Source: JAWKNZ01 sp041391425
GTDB taxonomy: Bacteria > Bdellovibrionota_B > Oligoflexia > Oligoflexales > JAWKNZ01
Reading direction: 5' to 3'
Length of the DNA stretch: 64,000 bases
Assembly (NCBI GenBank): GCA_041391425.1
Contig: JAWKNZ010000018.1
Location: 1 to 64,000 of the forward strand
Every line of letters begins with the position of its first letter. Position 1 is the first letter of the stretch. The notes beneath the pieces were generated by a model. The model was not told the origin of the DNA. It did no database searches and saw only the letters and a program-made list of their open reading frames with translations. The position numbers were made by a program, and so were the translations under genes. Positions 33,066 through 42,735 of this stretch are shown here, piece after piece.

Positions 33066-34826
33066 TTATGCGACTTTTTTGGAATCACTATTATGATTGA
33101 TTCTAAAAGTATCTATGGGGTCATCGAAGCCTTTCATTTTAATCTTTTCTGATTTTAATGAATCAAATTCTTCTTTTACTAATGCCCATGTGGCAGGTGA
33201 TACCACAATTTCGTTCGCATCTGCTGATTCTTGTAAGCGTTTAGCTAAATTTACATTTCGCCCTATTATGGTATAGTCGACTATATCGCGACTACCAAAA
33301 TTGCCAACGGCAGAGTATCCAGTATGTATTCCTATTCGAACTTTGCAATCCAAAAAAATTCCTTCTTGTTTCCAACTTTCCTCTAAACCTTGTAGTTTTT
33401 CGATCATTGCTAGAGCCATTTGTACGCATCTAACTGCATCTTCTCTTACACCTAGTGAGGTTGGATCTCCAAAAAATATTAGAACTGCGTCTCCAACAAA
33501 TTTATCAATGGTGCCTCCGTGTTCTAGCGCAGTTGCAATCATTGCATCAAAGTATCTATTAACGATTTTTGTTAAATCTTCGGCCTCAAGTGACTCGGTC
33601 ATTTGAGTAAAATTAATAATATCTGAGAAGAAAACGGTTAATTTTTTTCGTTTTGTATGATTATCTAAAGCTAAATTTCCAGATTGAATTGATTTTGATA
33701 CTTGTGGCGATACATACTTGGATAATTGTGTGGAAAGATTTTGTAGTTCTTTGTTTTTTTCTTCTAATAATATAAGATGCTCTTGTTCTCTTTTATACGA
33801 TCTAATTTGCTTTTCTTTGAGGTAAGCAAAGCAAAGAGCAATCAGAAAGCTGATCATGAAAGAGAATCCAAACTCAACTCCAAGTCTTAACATCCCAGGT
33901 CCAGAAAAAATTTCTGGAGGAATGTGGCTAATTATGCGCCAATGGGTTAAATCTGAATTGAGGGAGAATTTATTTAGATCTGCTAAATGATTTATAGTGT
34001 CAAAAATGAAAATTCCTTGATCACTGACTATTTCACCATTAGGAATCCTTTTTAGGCGATTCCATATATTGGGGAAATCATGAGCAAATGAACTCTCCTT
34101 GCGTCCAGGGACTTGCCATCCCCATTCACTAAGCTTTTTAAAACCTTTGAGATAAAAAGAATTGTTGTTTATGAGAATCGTATTGAGGTTTGTAGTCACT
34201 TTTTCTCTTAAGGGTGATACGAAGGCATTACCTAGAATATTGATTACTAAAATTCCTCTTCTTTTTGAGCTTGAGTCAAATAATGGATATGTTAAACGGA
34301 GGATTGGTTTGAACGGGATTTCTATTTTTCCATGTTCCATATTTAAATCAAGGGATGATGCGTAAATCTTCCCTCTTGGTAGTTGCAGTCCGGCTTTTAC
34401 ATAATATCGCGAAGATTTGTCTTGAAGCTCTTCGGATGGAGCTATTACCGGTTTTTCAGTATTATTATTTATACGGATTACTTCCCTCCCTGAGAGGTCT
34501 ATTATTCTAACTTGATCAAACTCACTTTTTAAAGACATAAAATTTTGAAGGTCTTGACCGGCCGTTGCTAAGTTATGGTCAGTTGGAAAATTGATAACGT
34601 TTTGTATTGAACTTTGTGAGGCTAAGAATTGTAGATCAGTAACAACCTCTTCTATCTGCGATTGAACTATTTTTTTTAGTGACTCAGCGATGGATTTGCC
34701 TTTTTCACTTAGAAAAATGATGTTTTTATCTCTTGCTTCTTTGTGCATGAAGTATAAATAAAGACAGCATGAAATAAAAAGTGGAGCAAATATAAATGAG
34801 AAATATTTAACCCGATGTTTGTTCAC
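33066..34826 (-). CDS. Membrane-bound class III adenylate/guanylate cyclase
   Basis: This encodes 586 residues. An N-terminal membrane helix (YFSFIFAPLFISCCLYLYF), a periplasmic Cache-like sensor domain of about 270 residues and a second membrane helix near residue 315 are followed by a coiled coil. The cyclase domain contains LTVFFSDIINFTQMTESL (metal Asp), GGTIDKFVGDAVLIFFG (second metal Asp), and VRIGIHTGYSAVGNFGS. It would make cAMP or cGMP in response to an external signal. The cyclic-nucleotide-binding protein at 26583 is a possible receiver. Confidence 0.9.
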   Translation of the reverse strand: MNKHRVKYFSFIFAPLFISCCLYLYFMHKEARDKNIIFLSEKGKSIAESLKKIVQSQIEEVVTDLQFLASQSSIQNVINFPTDHNLATAGQDLQNFMSLKSEFDQVRIIDLSGREVIRINNNTEKPVIAPSEELQDKSSRYYVKAGLQLPRGKIYASSLDLNMEHGKIEIPFKPILRLTYPLFDSSSKRRGILVINILGNAFVSPLREKVTTNLNTILINNNSFYLKGFKKLSEWGWQVPGRKESSFAHDFPNIWNRLKRIPNGEIVSDQGIFIFDTINHLADLNKFSLNSDLTHWRIISHIPPEIFSGPGMLRLGVEFGFSFMISFLIALCFAYLKEKQIRSYKREQEHLILLEEKNKELQNLSTQLSKYVSPQVSKSIQSGNLALDNHTKRKKLTVFFSDIINFTQMTESLEAEDLTKIVNRYFDAMIATALEHGGTIDKFVGDAVLIFFGDPTSLGVREDAVRCVQMALAMIEKLQGLEESWKQEGIFLDCKVRIGIHTGYSAVGNFGSRDIVDYTIIGRNVNLAKRLQESADANEIVVSPATWALVKEEFDSLKSEKIKMKGFDDPIDTFRINHNSDSKKVA

Positions 34827-35732
34827 ATTATATCCAAATATTCTATATAGTATTGTCTTAGTGTCTGTAAAGGATCGGACTTACTTAAAAATTTAGTTTG
34901 AGAAATATGCTGGTGTTTTTTTGCTAATTTTATTTATTACAATATTAGATAGTTATATTTGCATTATGTAATTTCATCCAATAGCATTATTGGATAATAA
35001 ATGTAAATTTAGTAAATTTATCAAACTTTACTAAAAATTTATTTAGAAATATGACCTAAGCTAGTAACTTAAATTTACAGCGCTTAATTAAGAGTAAAAG
35101 TTCAAGAGGCGACTTCCCTTTGCCTGATTTAGTGGTGTCTGTTGTGACCGAACTAATTACTTAATTGTCAAAAACTATATAAATAAACTGAAAAATTCAG
35201 AAAGTAGCTATTATTTACTTTGATAGTTTTAATATTGGATATAATATTAGTATATAGTATTTTTTCAATACATAAGAATATATAAAAGTCATTAGGTGGA
35301 CTTATGATTGATGCCACTGGGTATTTCTATTACTTCGAAGTTTTTTGCATTTGTATTCCTGATAAAGTCTGTTCTATGCAGAACCTGACATGATACTTAA
35401 ATTAAAGATAAAGAAATTATGATATTAGTCCTTTCAATATGAACGTCTTGTTGGGGACTAAGGTCGTTTCTTGAACAACCTGCGGGTCCAACCTGTCTTG
35501 AGTTTGCCAATGGAGGTGAGGCTAAAGTTGATGTGTGGGAAATTGTCTTCCTGTCATTGCCAAAAAGATGAAGAGGGTAGCTGAAAATTTATGTTGTCGA
35601 AGTTTCTTCAAAATAAGAATTGATAGATAAGATGGAATTTGGATTACATGCAGAAATAGCTGCAAGAGGATTAGGAGTAAAATTGTAAATGGCATGATCG
35701 GGGCAAAATTGATTTAGTAAATCTGGACTACA
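34827..35732. other. Gene-free region with decayed coding traces
   Basis: There is no intact gene in 900 bases. Short coding-like pieces such as MEFGLHAEIAARGLGVKL (near 35631-35690) are broken by stops and frame changes, suggesting a dead gene upstream of the orphan at 35733. No repeat or terminator stands out. Confidence 0.4.
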
Positions 35733-37094
35733 TTGAAGCAAGACCGTAGTTATTTTTTACTGAAAATACTTATAACAAATATACGAAAGTTCTTGATAAC
35801 AAGGAAGCTTCAAATAAAAAAAGAGTTTTGGCAGTTGCCTCCGAAAGGAGGGAAAACTTTAGACTTTGTAATTGGTCAAACTGTCAGTAATCTCGTGGCT
35901 AAATGTGGTGATATGTACTTAGCTGCGTTAATTGAAGGAGGCGAGTTTATAGCTTTGATTGAAGCGTCCAGTAATGAAAATCATGTTGAAGATGGCTTGG
36001 CCTCAGATATATCAGCAAATGGAAGCACCATATTTACAAAAGCTTCGGCAAAAATAGCTGTTGAAAAACTTCAAAAGTCAACGACACAGCTTAACTGGAG
36101 ATCTGTAACGATTCTTCAATTTGGTGGCTCGAAATATGTGGATAAGCCAGTAATTGATCATATTATTTTTCAAGGAATGCAAGATAGATCAGAAGTATTC
36201 AAAGATGCATCACTATTTATCGAATCGGTTTCTCAACACCCAGTGCCGGTTAAAGGTAAATTTGTTTCGTATGACACACTTTTTACCCAAGGAGATTTTT
36301 TTTCTAAAGATGTTCCTAATGTAAAGGAAAATACGATTTCACTAGAATATCGTATCAATCAAGAGCTTCATCCGAAACTTAAACAATTGTATTTAGATTA
36401 TAAGAAGGGTGCACATCTTATCGAGCTATTAGAATTTCATGGGATCAATGATATAGAACAAGATAGTAATAATGTGATAGGGCTTCAGGTGATTCAGCAA
36501 TACGAATTGTTGAAAGGTAAGATTAAAGAAATGGACGGTGCTCTTCAAGGTTATAACACTCTTTGTATTTTAATTTATGAGAATTGTAATCTTGTGGACT
36601 TATTAGCGAAAGTTAAAAGTCTGAATTTTGATAAATTTTTAATTTTAAAAAATTGGCTACAGAGAAAGATTATAAATGCAGAGTTTAGAAATATTGATAA
36701 TATAAAGCAAATTGCTCTAACCGTGTCTTCTGGAAAATCAACATACCTTGATTATCAAGATGCCACATCTTGTATGGGAAGATATAGTCAGAGATTGGAT
36801 TACTATCAACTTGAAGGGCTTGTGCATGCTAAAAGGCTCGGGCATGAGAGGTTAAAAAATGGGAGCTGTCTCTGGTATATTAAGCCTTACTTTGAAGATG
36901 GAATTGTTGAAGAGCATGAATCTATGAAATCTCTTATCGATCGTAACGTTATGAGTATTGAAGCTGTAAAATTAGTTGACTTACAAGGTGAGCGAAGACT
37001 AGAAGCGATTCCTCATAGCCAAATTGGAGGCAGAAGCTGTTGGGTTGTTTGTGGAAGGTTAAACGATAGATTTAGTGAACTTGGTATTGAGTAG
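35733..37094 (+). CDS. Orphan hypothetical protein, 453 residues
   Basis: The open frame is long and codon use looks coding, but no family is recognised. The TTG start is doubtful because no ribosome site precedes it; the first 50 residues are basic and may not be translated. Noticeable parts are LVAKCGDMYLAALIEGGEFI, SVTILQFGGSKYVDKPVIDH, TSCMGRYSQRLDYYQLEGLV and a C-terminal SQIGGRSCWVVCGRL. There is no signal peptide and no membrane helix. Both sides are gene-free decayed DNA, so this gene may itself be a remnant or a transferred gene. Confidence 0.5.
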   Translation: MKQDRSYFLLKILITNIRKFLITRKLQIKKEFWQLPPKGGKTLDFVIGQTVSNLVAKCGDMYLAALIEGGEFIALIEASSNENHVEDGLASDISANGSTIFTKASAKIAVEKLQKSTTQLNWRSVTILQFGGSKYVDKPVIDHIIFQGMQDRSEVFKDASLFIESVSQHPVPVKGKFVSYDTLFTQGDFFSKDVPNVKENTISLEYRINQELHPKLKQLYLDYKKGAHLIELLEFHGINDIEQDSNNVIGLQVIQQYELLKGKIKEMDGALQGYNTLCILIYENCNLVDLLAKVKSLNFDKFLILKNWLQRKIINAEFRNIDNIKQIALTVSSGKSTYLDYQDATSCMGRYSQRLDYYQLEGLVHAKRLGHERLKNGSCLWYIKPYFEDGIVEEHESMKSLIDRNVMSIEAVKLVDLQGERRLEAIPHSQIGGRSCWVVCGRLNDRFSELGIE

Positions 37095-37571
37095 CAAGTA
37101 ACCTTGGTTGTCAGGTGTATTGAAATTTTAAGATTTGACGATGGTTCAAATGTAAAAATCTTAGTGATATTCGCATAATGCATGGTGGCGGAATTCTTGA
37201 GTTTAAGCTTATATATGCGTATTGTCATAAAGTTACAGAATTTGGGAGGAATATGTTTTTCGTATAGGGTTTTGTTAAGCGAATGATTGGATATTTGATT
37301 TCGGAAGAAAAGTTTACTAAAGAAATAGTTCCGGGGTAATTAGCTGTTTCCTGAAGTCTTTATAAATACAGCTTTACCGAGTGACAATGGGATAAGAATT
37401 ATCTTCAAAGTTCATGGTCTTGCTTAGAGAATGGAGCTGTGTTTATCAGTTGTCAAGGTTTTGTACAGGTCTACGAGCGTAACTATCTTGAATTACAATA
37501 GTTAATGGGTATTATTTTGGCTGTAATATTGCTTTCCTCTTAAAGAGAAGAATTTAAGAGGAGATGAAATA
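37095..37571. other. Gene-free region
   Basis: There are no convincing genes in 477 bases. A ribosome site GAGGAG ahead of the GTG at 37572 marks the start of the next (broken) gene. Scattered coding-like fragments without continuity suggest decay. Confidence 0.4.
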
Positions 37572-38882
37572 GTGCGAGTCATATTGAATTTACAATTACT
37601 TCTTATTACCTTGGTTATTAATGCTTGTGGTAATTCTACTGAGATTGAAGAAAGCTATTCGAATTCTACAGCTAATTACTCTGGGCCGATAAAAGATGAA
37701 ATTGGGCAATTATTTATGGTCGATCATTATAAACTAGCTCCACATTATGGGAGTCATAAAATTTATAAAGATTGGATAAAAAATTATCAATTAGGTGGGA
37801 TGATTTTTTGGAACGGTGGAGATAATTCTGCAATTGAGTTTCGAACTGCTCTTGCAGATTATGCAGAAACCGCAGCATCGGCGGATGTACCTATCCCTAT
37901 TTTTTCATAAGACTAAGAGCATGCAGCTATTCAAAAACTGACAGCTCGTAATGGGGTAACATCGTTGCTAAAGGCTAATCAGCTTGGATCGTCTGCCAAA
38001 AGATCTGGAGATTTTAGACTATGCAGTTTGCATGGTGAAATTATTGGTAAGGAGCTTGGATCTATTGGATTTAATATGGCCCTTTCAACGGTGTCAGATA
38101 TATATTATCGAGGATCAAAAACAAGTGGCATGTATCGAGATAGGGCTGTTAGCTCTGATTCAGAAATTGTCGCAGATTGTTTAGTTGCTATCTATGAAGG
38201 AGTTGTATTAACCGATGGAATTATTTTTAACAGTAAGCATTTTCCTGGACTTGGGAGGGCATCTGGTAATACGGATAACGGGGTTGTCTACTCTGAGGCA
38301 ACTTCATTGAATGAAATTGAAGAAGATTTATTGCCTTTTAAGAAATTGATAGCTTCATCTATTGAATTGAATAGGCCTTTTCGTTTGAGTCTAATGTCTA
38401 GTCATGCCATTTACCCATTGCTCGATCCTACAAATGTGTTTGCTAGCGAATCTAAGGAAATTATGACAAGTCTCCTTCGGGATAAATTGTCTTTTGAAGG
38501 CATTAATGTGAGCGATGCTATGTGGCTGGGACCTTTTGGTGATAAGAAGGGTGATGCATTGTATAGAAAATTTGTTGCAACATTGCTAAGTGGGATTGAT
38601 ATGCTAATGATTGCATCTCGTGATTTTCGTGCAAGTTATAAGTATTTAAATGCCATTTATTATGATCAGATGCCGATAGATGAACAAGATAGATTGCTTG
38701 AAGAGACTGGATATTTATCATGGGAACAATTGGTTCAAGATTTTAAATATCGTGTTGATGAAAGTATTGAACGAATTATGAGAAGCAAGGCTGATCTTCC
38801 TAAATCGATTATTCCATCTAATATTCAACCTAAAGAATTAACTAAGGACATTGCACAGGAGTACTTTGATCTTTCAAAATAA
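37572..38882 (+). pseudogene. Glycoside hydrolase family 3 lipoprotein with two in-frame stops
   Basis: A GTG start after GAGGAG opens a lipoprotein signal (LQLLLITLVINACGNS). The GH3 (NagZ-type) domain shows IGQLFMVDHYKL, GGMIFWNGGDN, IIFNSKHFPGLGR and the nucleophile motif NVSDAMWLG. The reading frame is the same on both sides of two TAA codons at 37908-37910 and 37914-37916, which flank a single GAC (Asp). At this spot GH3 enzymes have a D-Q/E-E motif (here Asp, then EHAA). Everything else is in frame over 437 codons. It is either a recent pseudogene or expressed by readthrough. Confidence 0.75.
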
Positions 38883-39053
38883 AAATGATCGTAAAATTAG
38901 ATCTGTTTATATAGTATAATCACTTTCGTGGAATCTAAAGAGTAGTTCTAAATATCGAACTGCTGTTTGGCTGTGGTATTTGGGTCGATTTTGGTTAAAA
39001 TCTTAATTTGTGAATAGGATTAACCATTTTTCTTCAAAATGGCAAAAGTTCAT

Positions 39054-39092
39054 TATGTTATATAGTAGTATTGTGAAATTCTATATAACATA
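39054..39092. promoter_or_regulatory. 12-bp inverted repeat ahead of the pirin operon
   Basis: TATGTTATATAG (39054-39065) and CTATATAACATA (39081-39092) form a perfect inverted repeat with a 15-base spacer, 18 bases upstream of the first pirin gene. It is a candidate operator for a redox or stress regulator. Confidence 0.5.
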
Positions 39093-39110
39093 TGAGTCAA
39101 GAGGGTAGTT

Positions 39111-39836
39111 ATGCACATGATATTACACAAAGCAAGCTCAAGAGGAGTAGCAGAGCATGGGTGGCTTTTAAGTCATCATACTTTTAGTTTTGCTAATTAC
39201 TTTAACCCTGAACGAATGGGATTTGGAGTTTTGCGAGTTATTAATGACGATGTTGTTACACCTTCTATGGGATTTGACACCCATGCTCATCAAAATATGG
39301 AAATTATTTCCATTCCATTGAAGGGCTCTCTTAAGCATTCAGATACGATGGGAAATGATTTTGTCATCAAGAAAAATGAGATCCAAGTTATGTCGGCCGG
39401 AATCGGAGTGTCTCATAGTGAATATAATAATTCAGCAGAAGAAGACGTAAATTTTTTGCAAATTTGGGTATTGCCGAAAAAAAAGGATGTATATCCGAAT
39501 TATTCTCAGAAAGAATTTTTTGAAGATGATAGATTAGACAAATTTCAATTGATTGTATCTCCTGACGGTAGGGGTGATTCTTTGCAAATAAACCAGGATG
39601 CCTATTTTTCATTGATTAAGTTAAGCAAGGATAAATCTGCTATTTATTCAAAATATAAGAAAGATAATGGCGTTTATTTTTTTGTAATTGAAGGAAATAT
39701 TTCTATTAATGAAAATGATTTGGAAAACAGGGATGGGTTGGGAGTCGAAGATAAAGATGATTTGAAAATAATCTCCAGTTCTGAAGGGGAGATTCTTATC
39801 ATCGAAGTTCCTATGTTAGAAAGATTGGAAGGATAG
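39111..39836 (+). CDS. Pirin-family cupin (YhhW-like)
   Basis: This encodes 241 residues. The N-terminal cupin carries RGVAEHGWLLSHHTFSFANY and the metal ligands of the pirin set (FDTHAHQNMEIISIPL, with His, His and Glu; VSHSEYN). It resembles YhhW, which oxidises quercetin in vitro. It is the first gene of an operon of two pirins and a flavin reductase, spaced by 8-9 bases, consistent with joint function in redox or aromatic stress. Confidence 0.85.
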   Translation: MHMILHKASSRGVAEHGWLLSHHTFSFANYFNPERMGFGVLRVINDDVVTPSMGFDTHAHQNMEIISIPLKGSLKHSDTMGNDFVIKKNEIQVMSAGIGVSHSEYNNSAEEDVNFLQIWVLPKKKDVYPNYSQKEFFEDDRLDKFQLIVSPDGRGDSLQINQDAYFSLIKLSKDKSAIYSKYKKDNGVYFFVIEGNISINENDLENRDGLGVEDKDDLKIISSSEGEILIIEVPMLERLEG

Positions 39837-39844
39837 GGGGTAAA

Positions 39845-40714
39845 ATGAGTAATATTGAGATTGTTATTCAGCCCAAAGTATCTGACTTAGGGGATAATTT
39901 TTTTGTTAGGCGTTCATTGCCGAATATAGAAAAAAAGATGGTTGGACCTTTTATCTTTTGGGATCATATGGGGCCGGTTGAGTTAGAGGGTGATAAAACC
40001 ATGGTAGTTCGCGCACACCCTCATATTGGACTTTCCACTATTACCTGGCTTTTCTCTGGAGAAATTATGCACAGAGATAGCCTTGGAAATGAGCAGATGA
40101 TAAAACCAGGAGAGGTCAATTGGATGACTGCGGGGCGTGGTATTGCACATAGCGAACGTGCGTCGTCAGCTGGTAGTCCACTTATGCTGGAAGGAATTCA
40201 GCTATGGTTGGCATTGCCAAAAGAATATGAAGATATTGAACCAAATTTTTTTCACTGTAAGGAAAATGAACTGCCTTTGAAATTTGATCAAGATTCGAAA
40301 TTGATACTTATTGCCGGTTCGGCTTGTGGGATGAAATCTCCCGTTCCAGTTTATTCGGATCTTTTCTATCTAAATGGTGATTTTAAGAAAGATTTCGTAT
40401 TCGATATGCCATTGCCGGGAAATCATGAAGGAGCTGTTTATGTGGTAGAAGGAGAGATTGACGTTGAAAGCGCATGTTTTGAACGTTTTTCTCTTGTCGT
40501 TTTTAGAAAAGGAACTGGGCTTTCATTTAAAGTTAATAAAGATAGTAAAGTTTTAATTTTTGGTGGAGCTGTTTTTCCTGAAAGAAGATATATTTGGTGG
40601 AATTTTGTATCATCTGATAGAGAAAAAATAGAAAATGCAAAAAAAGATTGGAAGGCCGGTAGATTTTCTAAAGTTATTAATGAGAGCGAAGTAATTCCTT
40701 TGCCTAGTGAATAA
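39845..40714 (+). CDS. Pirin-family protein
   Basis: This encodes 289 residues. The bicupin pirin signature is complete: FFVRRSLPNIEKKMVGPFIF, RAHPHIGLSTITWLFSGEIM (His, His), and GRGIAHSER with the remaining ligands. It lies eight bases after the YhhW-like pirin. Pirins bind iron and act as quercetinases or redox sensors. Which of these applies is unknown. Confidence 0.9.
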   Translation: MSNIEIVIQPKVSDLGDNFFVRRSLPNIEKKMVGPFIFWDHMGPVELEGDKTMVVRAHPHIGLSTITWLFSGEIMHRDSLGNEQMIKPGEVNWMTAGRGIAHSERASSAGSPLMLEGIQLWLALPKEYEDIEPNFFHCKENELPLKFDQDSKLILIAGSACGMKSPVPVYSDLFYLNGDFKKDFVFDMPLPGNHEGAVYVVEGEIDVESACFERFSLVVFRKGTGLSFKVNKDSKVLIFGGAVFPERRYIWWNFVSSDREKIENAKKDWKAGRFSKVINESEVIPLPSE

Positions 40715-40723
40715 AGGATTTTT

Positions 40724-41227
40724 ATGTCTAATATAGTTATAGTGGCTGGAAGTAATAACAAAAATCTATCTCTGGCTAAAGAATTTGAAAAACATTTTGC
40801 TGCACATAGTATAAAGTCTCAAATAGTTGATTTGGTATCTCTTGAAATACCGTTATATACCCCGGTCGAGGAGTCGCGAGGAATACCGGAAAAGGTATTT
40901 AAATATATTGATATTTTTGATCAAGCCAAAGGATTTGTTTTCGCTGTACCCGAGTATAATGGTGGAGTCCCTCCAGTGGTTACGAGCATGATCGCCTGGA
41001 TTAGTCGCAGTGGTAATAGTGATTGGAGAAAGTGTTTTAATGCTAAACCCGCAGCGTTGGCTAGTTTTAGTGGAGTCGTAGGATTTCAGGCTTTGATTTC
41101 GTTACGAACACAGCTTTCTTATATCGGTCTTAATGTAATCGGGAGGCAAGTTAGAGCGACTCACAAAGATGATCTTGATATTGAAAGCCTGAAAGCGGTT
41201 GCCAACTTATTGATAAAAGCTCTGTGA
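40724..41227 (+). CDS. NADPH-dependent FMN reductase
   Basis: This encodes 167 residues. The flavodoxin-like fold carries the FMN phosphate loop AGSNNKNLS and the conserved FAVPEYNGGVPPVVTSMI. It is close to the YieF/ArsH-like azobenzene or quinone reductases. As the third gene of the pirin operon (nine-base spacing) it probably reduces quinones or other oxidised aromatics. Confidence 0.9.
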   Translation: MSNIVIVAGSNNKNLSLAKEFEKHFAAHSIKSQIVDLVSLEIPLYTPVEESRGIPEKVFKYIDIFDQAKGFVFAVPEYNGGVPPVVTSMIAWISRSGNSDWRKCFNAKPAALASFSGVVGFQALISLRTQLSYIGLNVIGRQVRATHKDDLDIESLKAVANLLIKAL

Positions 41228-41251
41228 TTTGATTTCGAAGATTTTTTATGT

Positions 41252-41845
41252 TTAGTCGTTAGTGCTTTGCTGTGATTTTTGGGATCGAATTATATCTAAA
41301 ACTTCTTTGTAGTCGATAGCTTCAAAATCAGTAGTGTCTATTTCAATAGAGCTTCCTTGTAGATTGAGAGTTTCTCTTTTTCCTTTCAATAGAGTTGGTT
41401 TGAATTCTTCAAAATTTTCATGATCTCTGTGACCAGGGTGGCGTTTTCCTGTTAGTGATCTTTCTTTAAAGCGAGAATATAAGATATCACCTTCTGTTAC
41501 GAGATTGATTTGTAATAATTGAAAAAAGTGTTTCATTCTGATCTCTGAAAGTCGATTTGATGCATTGGAGGGATTTCCAAAATCTATATCGACGATGAGG
41601 TCCGATCTTGATAAAAGAAATTTCTCTATAGCCCAATAAAGAAGTTCAATTGATGCTCCGCCTAATTTTTTCGACCACTCTCGACTTCCAATGTTAATAT
41701 GATTAAAAAGCAGCTCTTTGATCTCATCTTTTCCTATTTGCGGAATTTCAAGGTCTGCTGCTAGCTTTTTTGCAAGGGTTGTTTTGCCGGCGCATGGTGG
41801 TCCTAGGATTAGGATTAGTAGTGGTTCGTTAGTGTCATTAACCAA
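41252..41845 (-). CDS. P-loop kinase-like protein
   Basis: This encodes 197 residues. Walker A is ILGPPCAGKTTLAKKLA; DLIVDIDFGNPSNASNR looks like Walker B, and RFKERSLTGKRHPGHRDHEN is the lid/basic region. Such small AAA-type kinases phosphorylate small molecules or RNA ends. The substrate is unknown. It converges on the flavin-reductase gene. Confidence 0.75.
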   Translation of the reverse strand: MVNDTNEPLLILILGPPCAGKTTLAKKLAADLEIPQIGKDEIKELLFNHINIGSREWSKKLGGASIELLYWAIEKFLLSRSDLIVDIDFGNPSNASNRLSEIRMKHFFQLLQINLVTEGDILYSRFKERSLTGKRHPGHRDHENFEEFKPTLLKGKRETLNLQGSSIEIDTTDFEAIDYKEVLDIIRSQKSQQSTND

Positions 41846-42240
41846 GATTTATCTCCATATATGATTGGATTTTTTGAGGTTGAGATTTTCATTTTCAAGG
41901 ATCATTTAGGTAATATCATTATTTTTCGCATATATTTCAGGTTTTTCTGTGTTTTTGGAAGAGGCGTAGCCTTTACTTTGTTTAAGTTTATAATTTATGT
42001 GAAACAAAAGAATCAAATGATCTCAATTTAATATAGATATCTTGATTGTTATTACAACCATCGATATTTTTCTAGTTCATTTTATAATGGTCATATCAAA
42101 AAATATAAGTTATTTTAGGTTCTTATTGTAAGGATGCTTTTTTCTCTTTATTGAGTGAACACTTGAGCATGATTTTTCGTCTTAGCTACCGAATGATTGA
42201 TGGTTACTGATTTTCTTATAATAAGAAGGATATTGAAAAT
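41846..42240. other. Intergenic region upstream of the ECF-type sigma gene
   Basis: There is no gene in 395 AT-rich bases. A ribosome site AAGGA at about 42227 precedes the sigma gene. Its promoter is not evident, which would fit autoregulation by an alternative sigma factor. Confidence 0.4.
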
Positions 42241-42735
42241 GTGGGAACAATACAGATGGATGGAGATGAGCTATGCGAAGCGTTCTATTCGCGAATTAAG
42301 GGATTTGCAGCAAAGATATCAAGCAATTACGAGCTTGCCGAAGATATCGCTCAGGAAACGTTTACGAGAGCATATGCTAATCAATTTTTATTATCACGTT
42401 TGTCGGATGCTCAGAAACGTGCGTGGTTATTTAGAACGGCTCAAAACCTCTATACAGACTGGCTGCGGTCAAACAAAAATTCGGTTCAATGGGGCGAGAT
42501 TGAAGAAGATTTTCTTGTTGAGAAGGAAAGCTTCGATGACTTCCATCGCTTAGTAACTCTCTTGCCAGATTTATATGCGTCAGTGTTGATACTCAGGTAT
42601 GAATTGGATCTAAATAGTAGTGAAATTTCTCAAAGGTTAAAGATTCCGGCGGTGACAGTTCGGAGGCGATTGCAAACGGCTAGAGCGCTATTGAAAAGTA
42701 AGCTTGATTTTTTAGGAGAAAAAAATGATTCGTAA
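42241..42735 (+). CDS. ECF-type RNA polymerase sigma factor
   Basis: This encodes 164 residues. Region 2 is in AEDIAQETFTRAYAN with the following AWLFRTAQNLYTDWLR. Region 4 is LLPDLYASVLILRYELDLNSSEISQRL and VTVRRRLQTARALLK. GTG 42241 is preferred because AAGGA stands ten bases upstream; ATG 42256 lacks a site. The 3' end overlaps the next gene by 11 bases. The partner is a repetitive protein and not a usual anti-sigma factor with membrane helix, so the pair is a noteworthy arrangement. Confidence 0.9.
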   Translation: MGTIQMDGDELCEAFYSRIKGFAAKISSNYELAEDIAQETFTRAYANQFLLSRLSDAQKRAWLFRTAQNLYTDWLRSNKNSVQWGEIEEDFLVEKESFDDFHRLVTLLPDLYASVLILRYELDLNSSEISQRLKIPAVTVRRRLQTARALLKSKLDFLGEKNDS

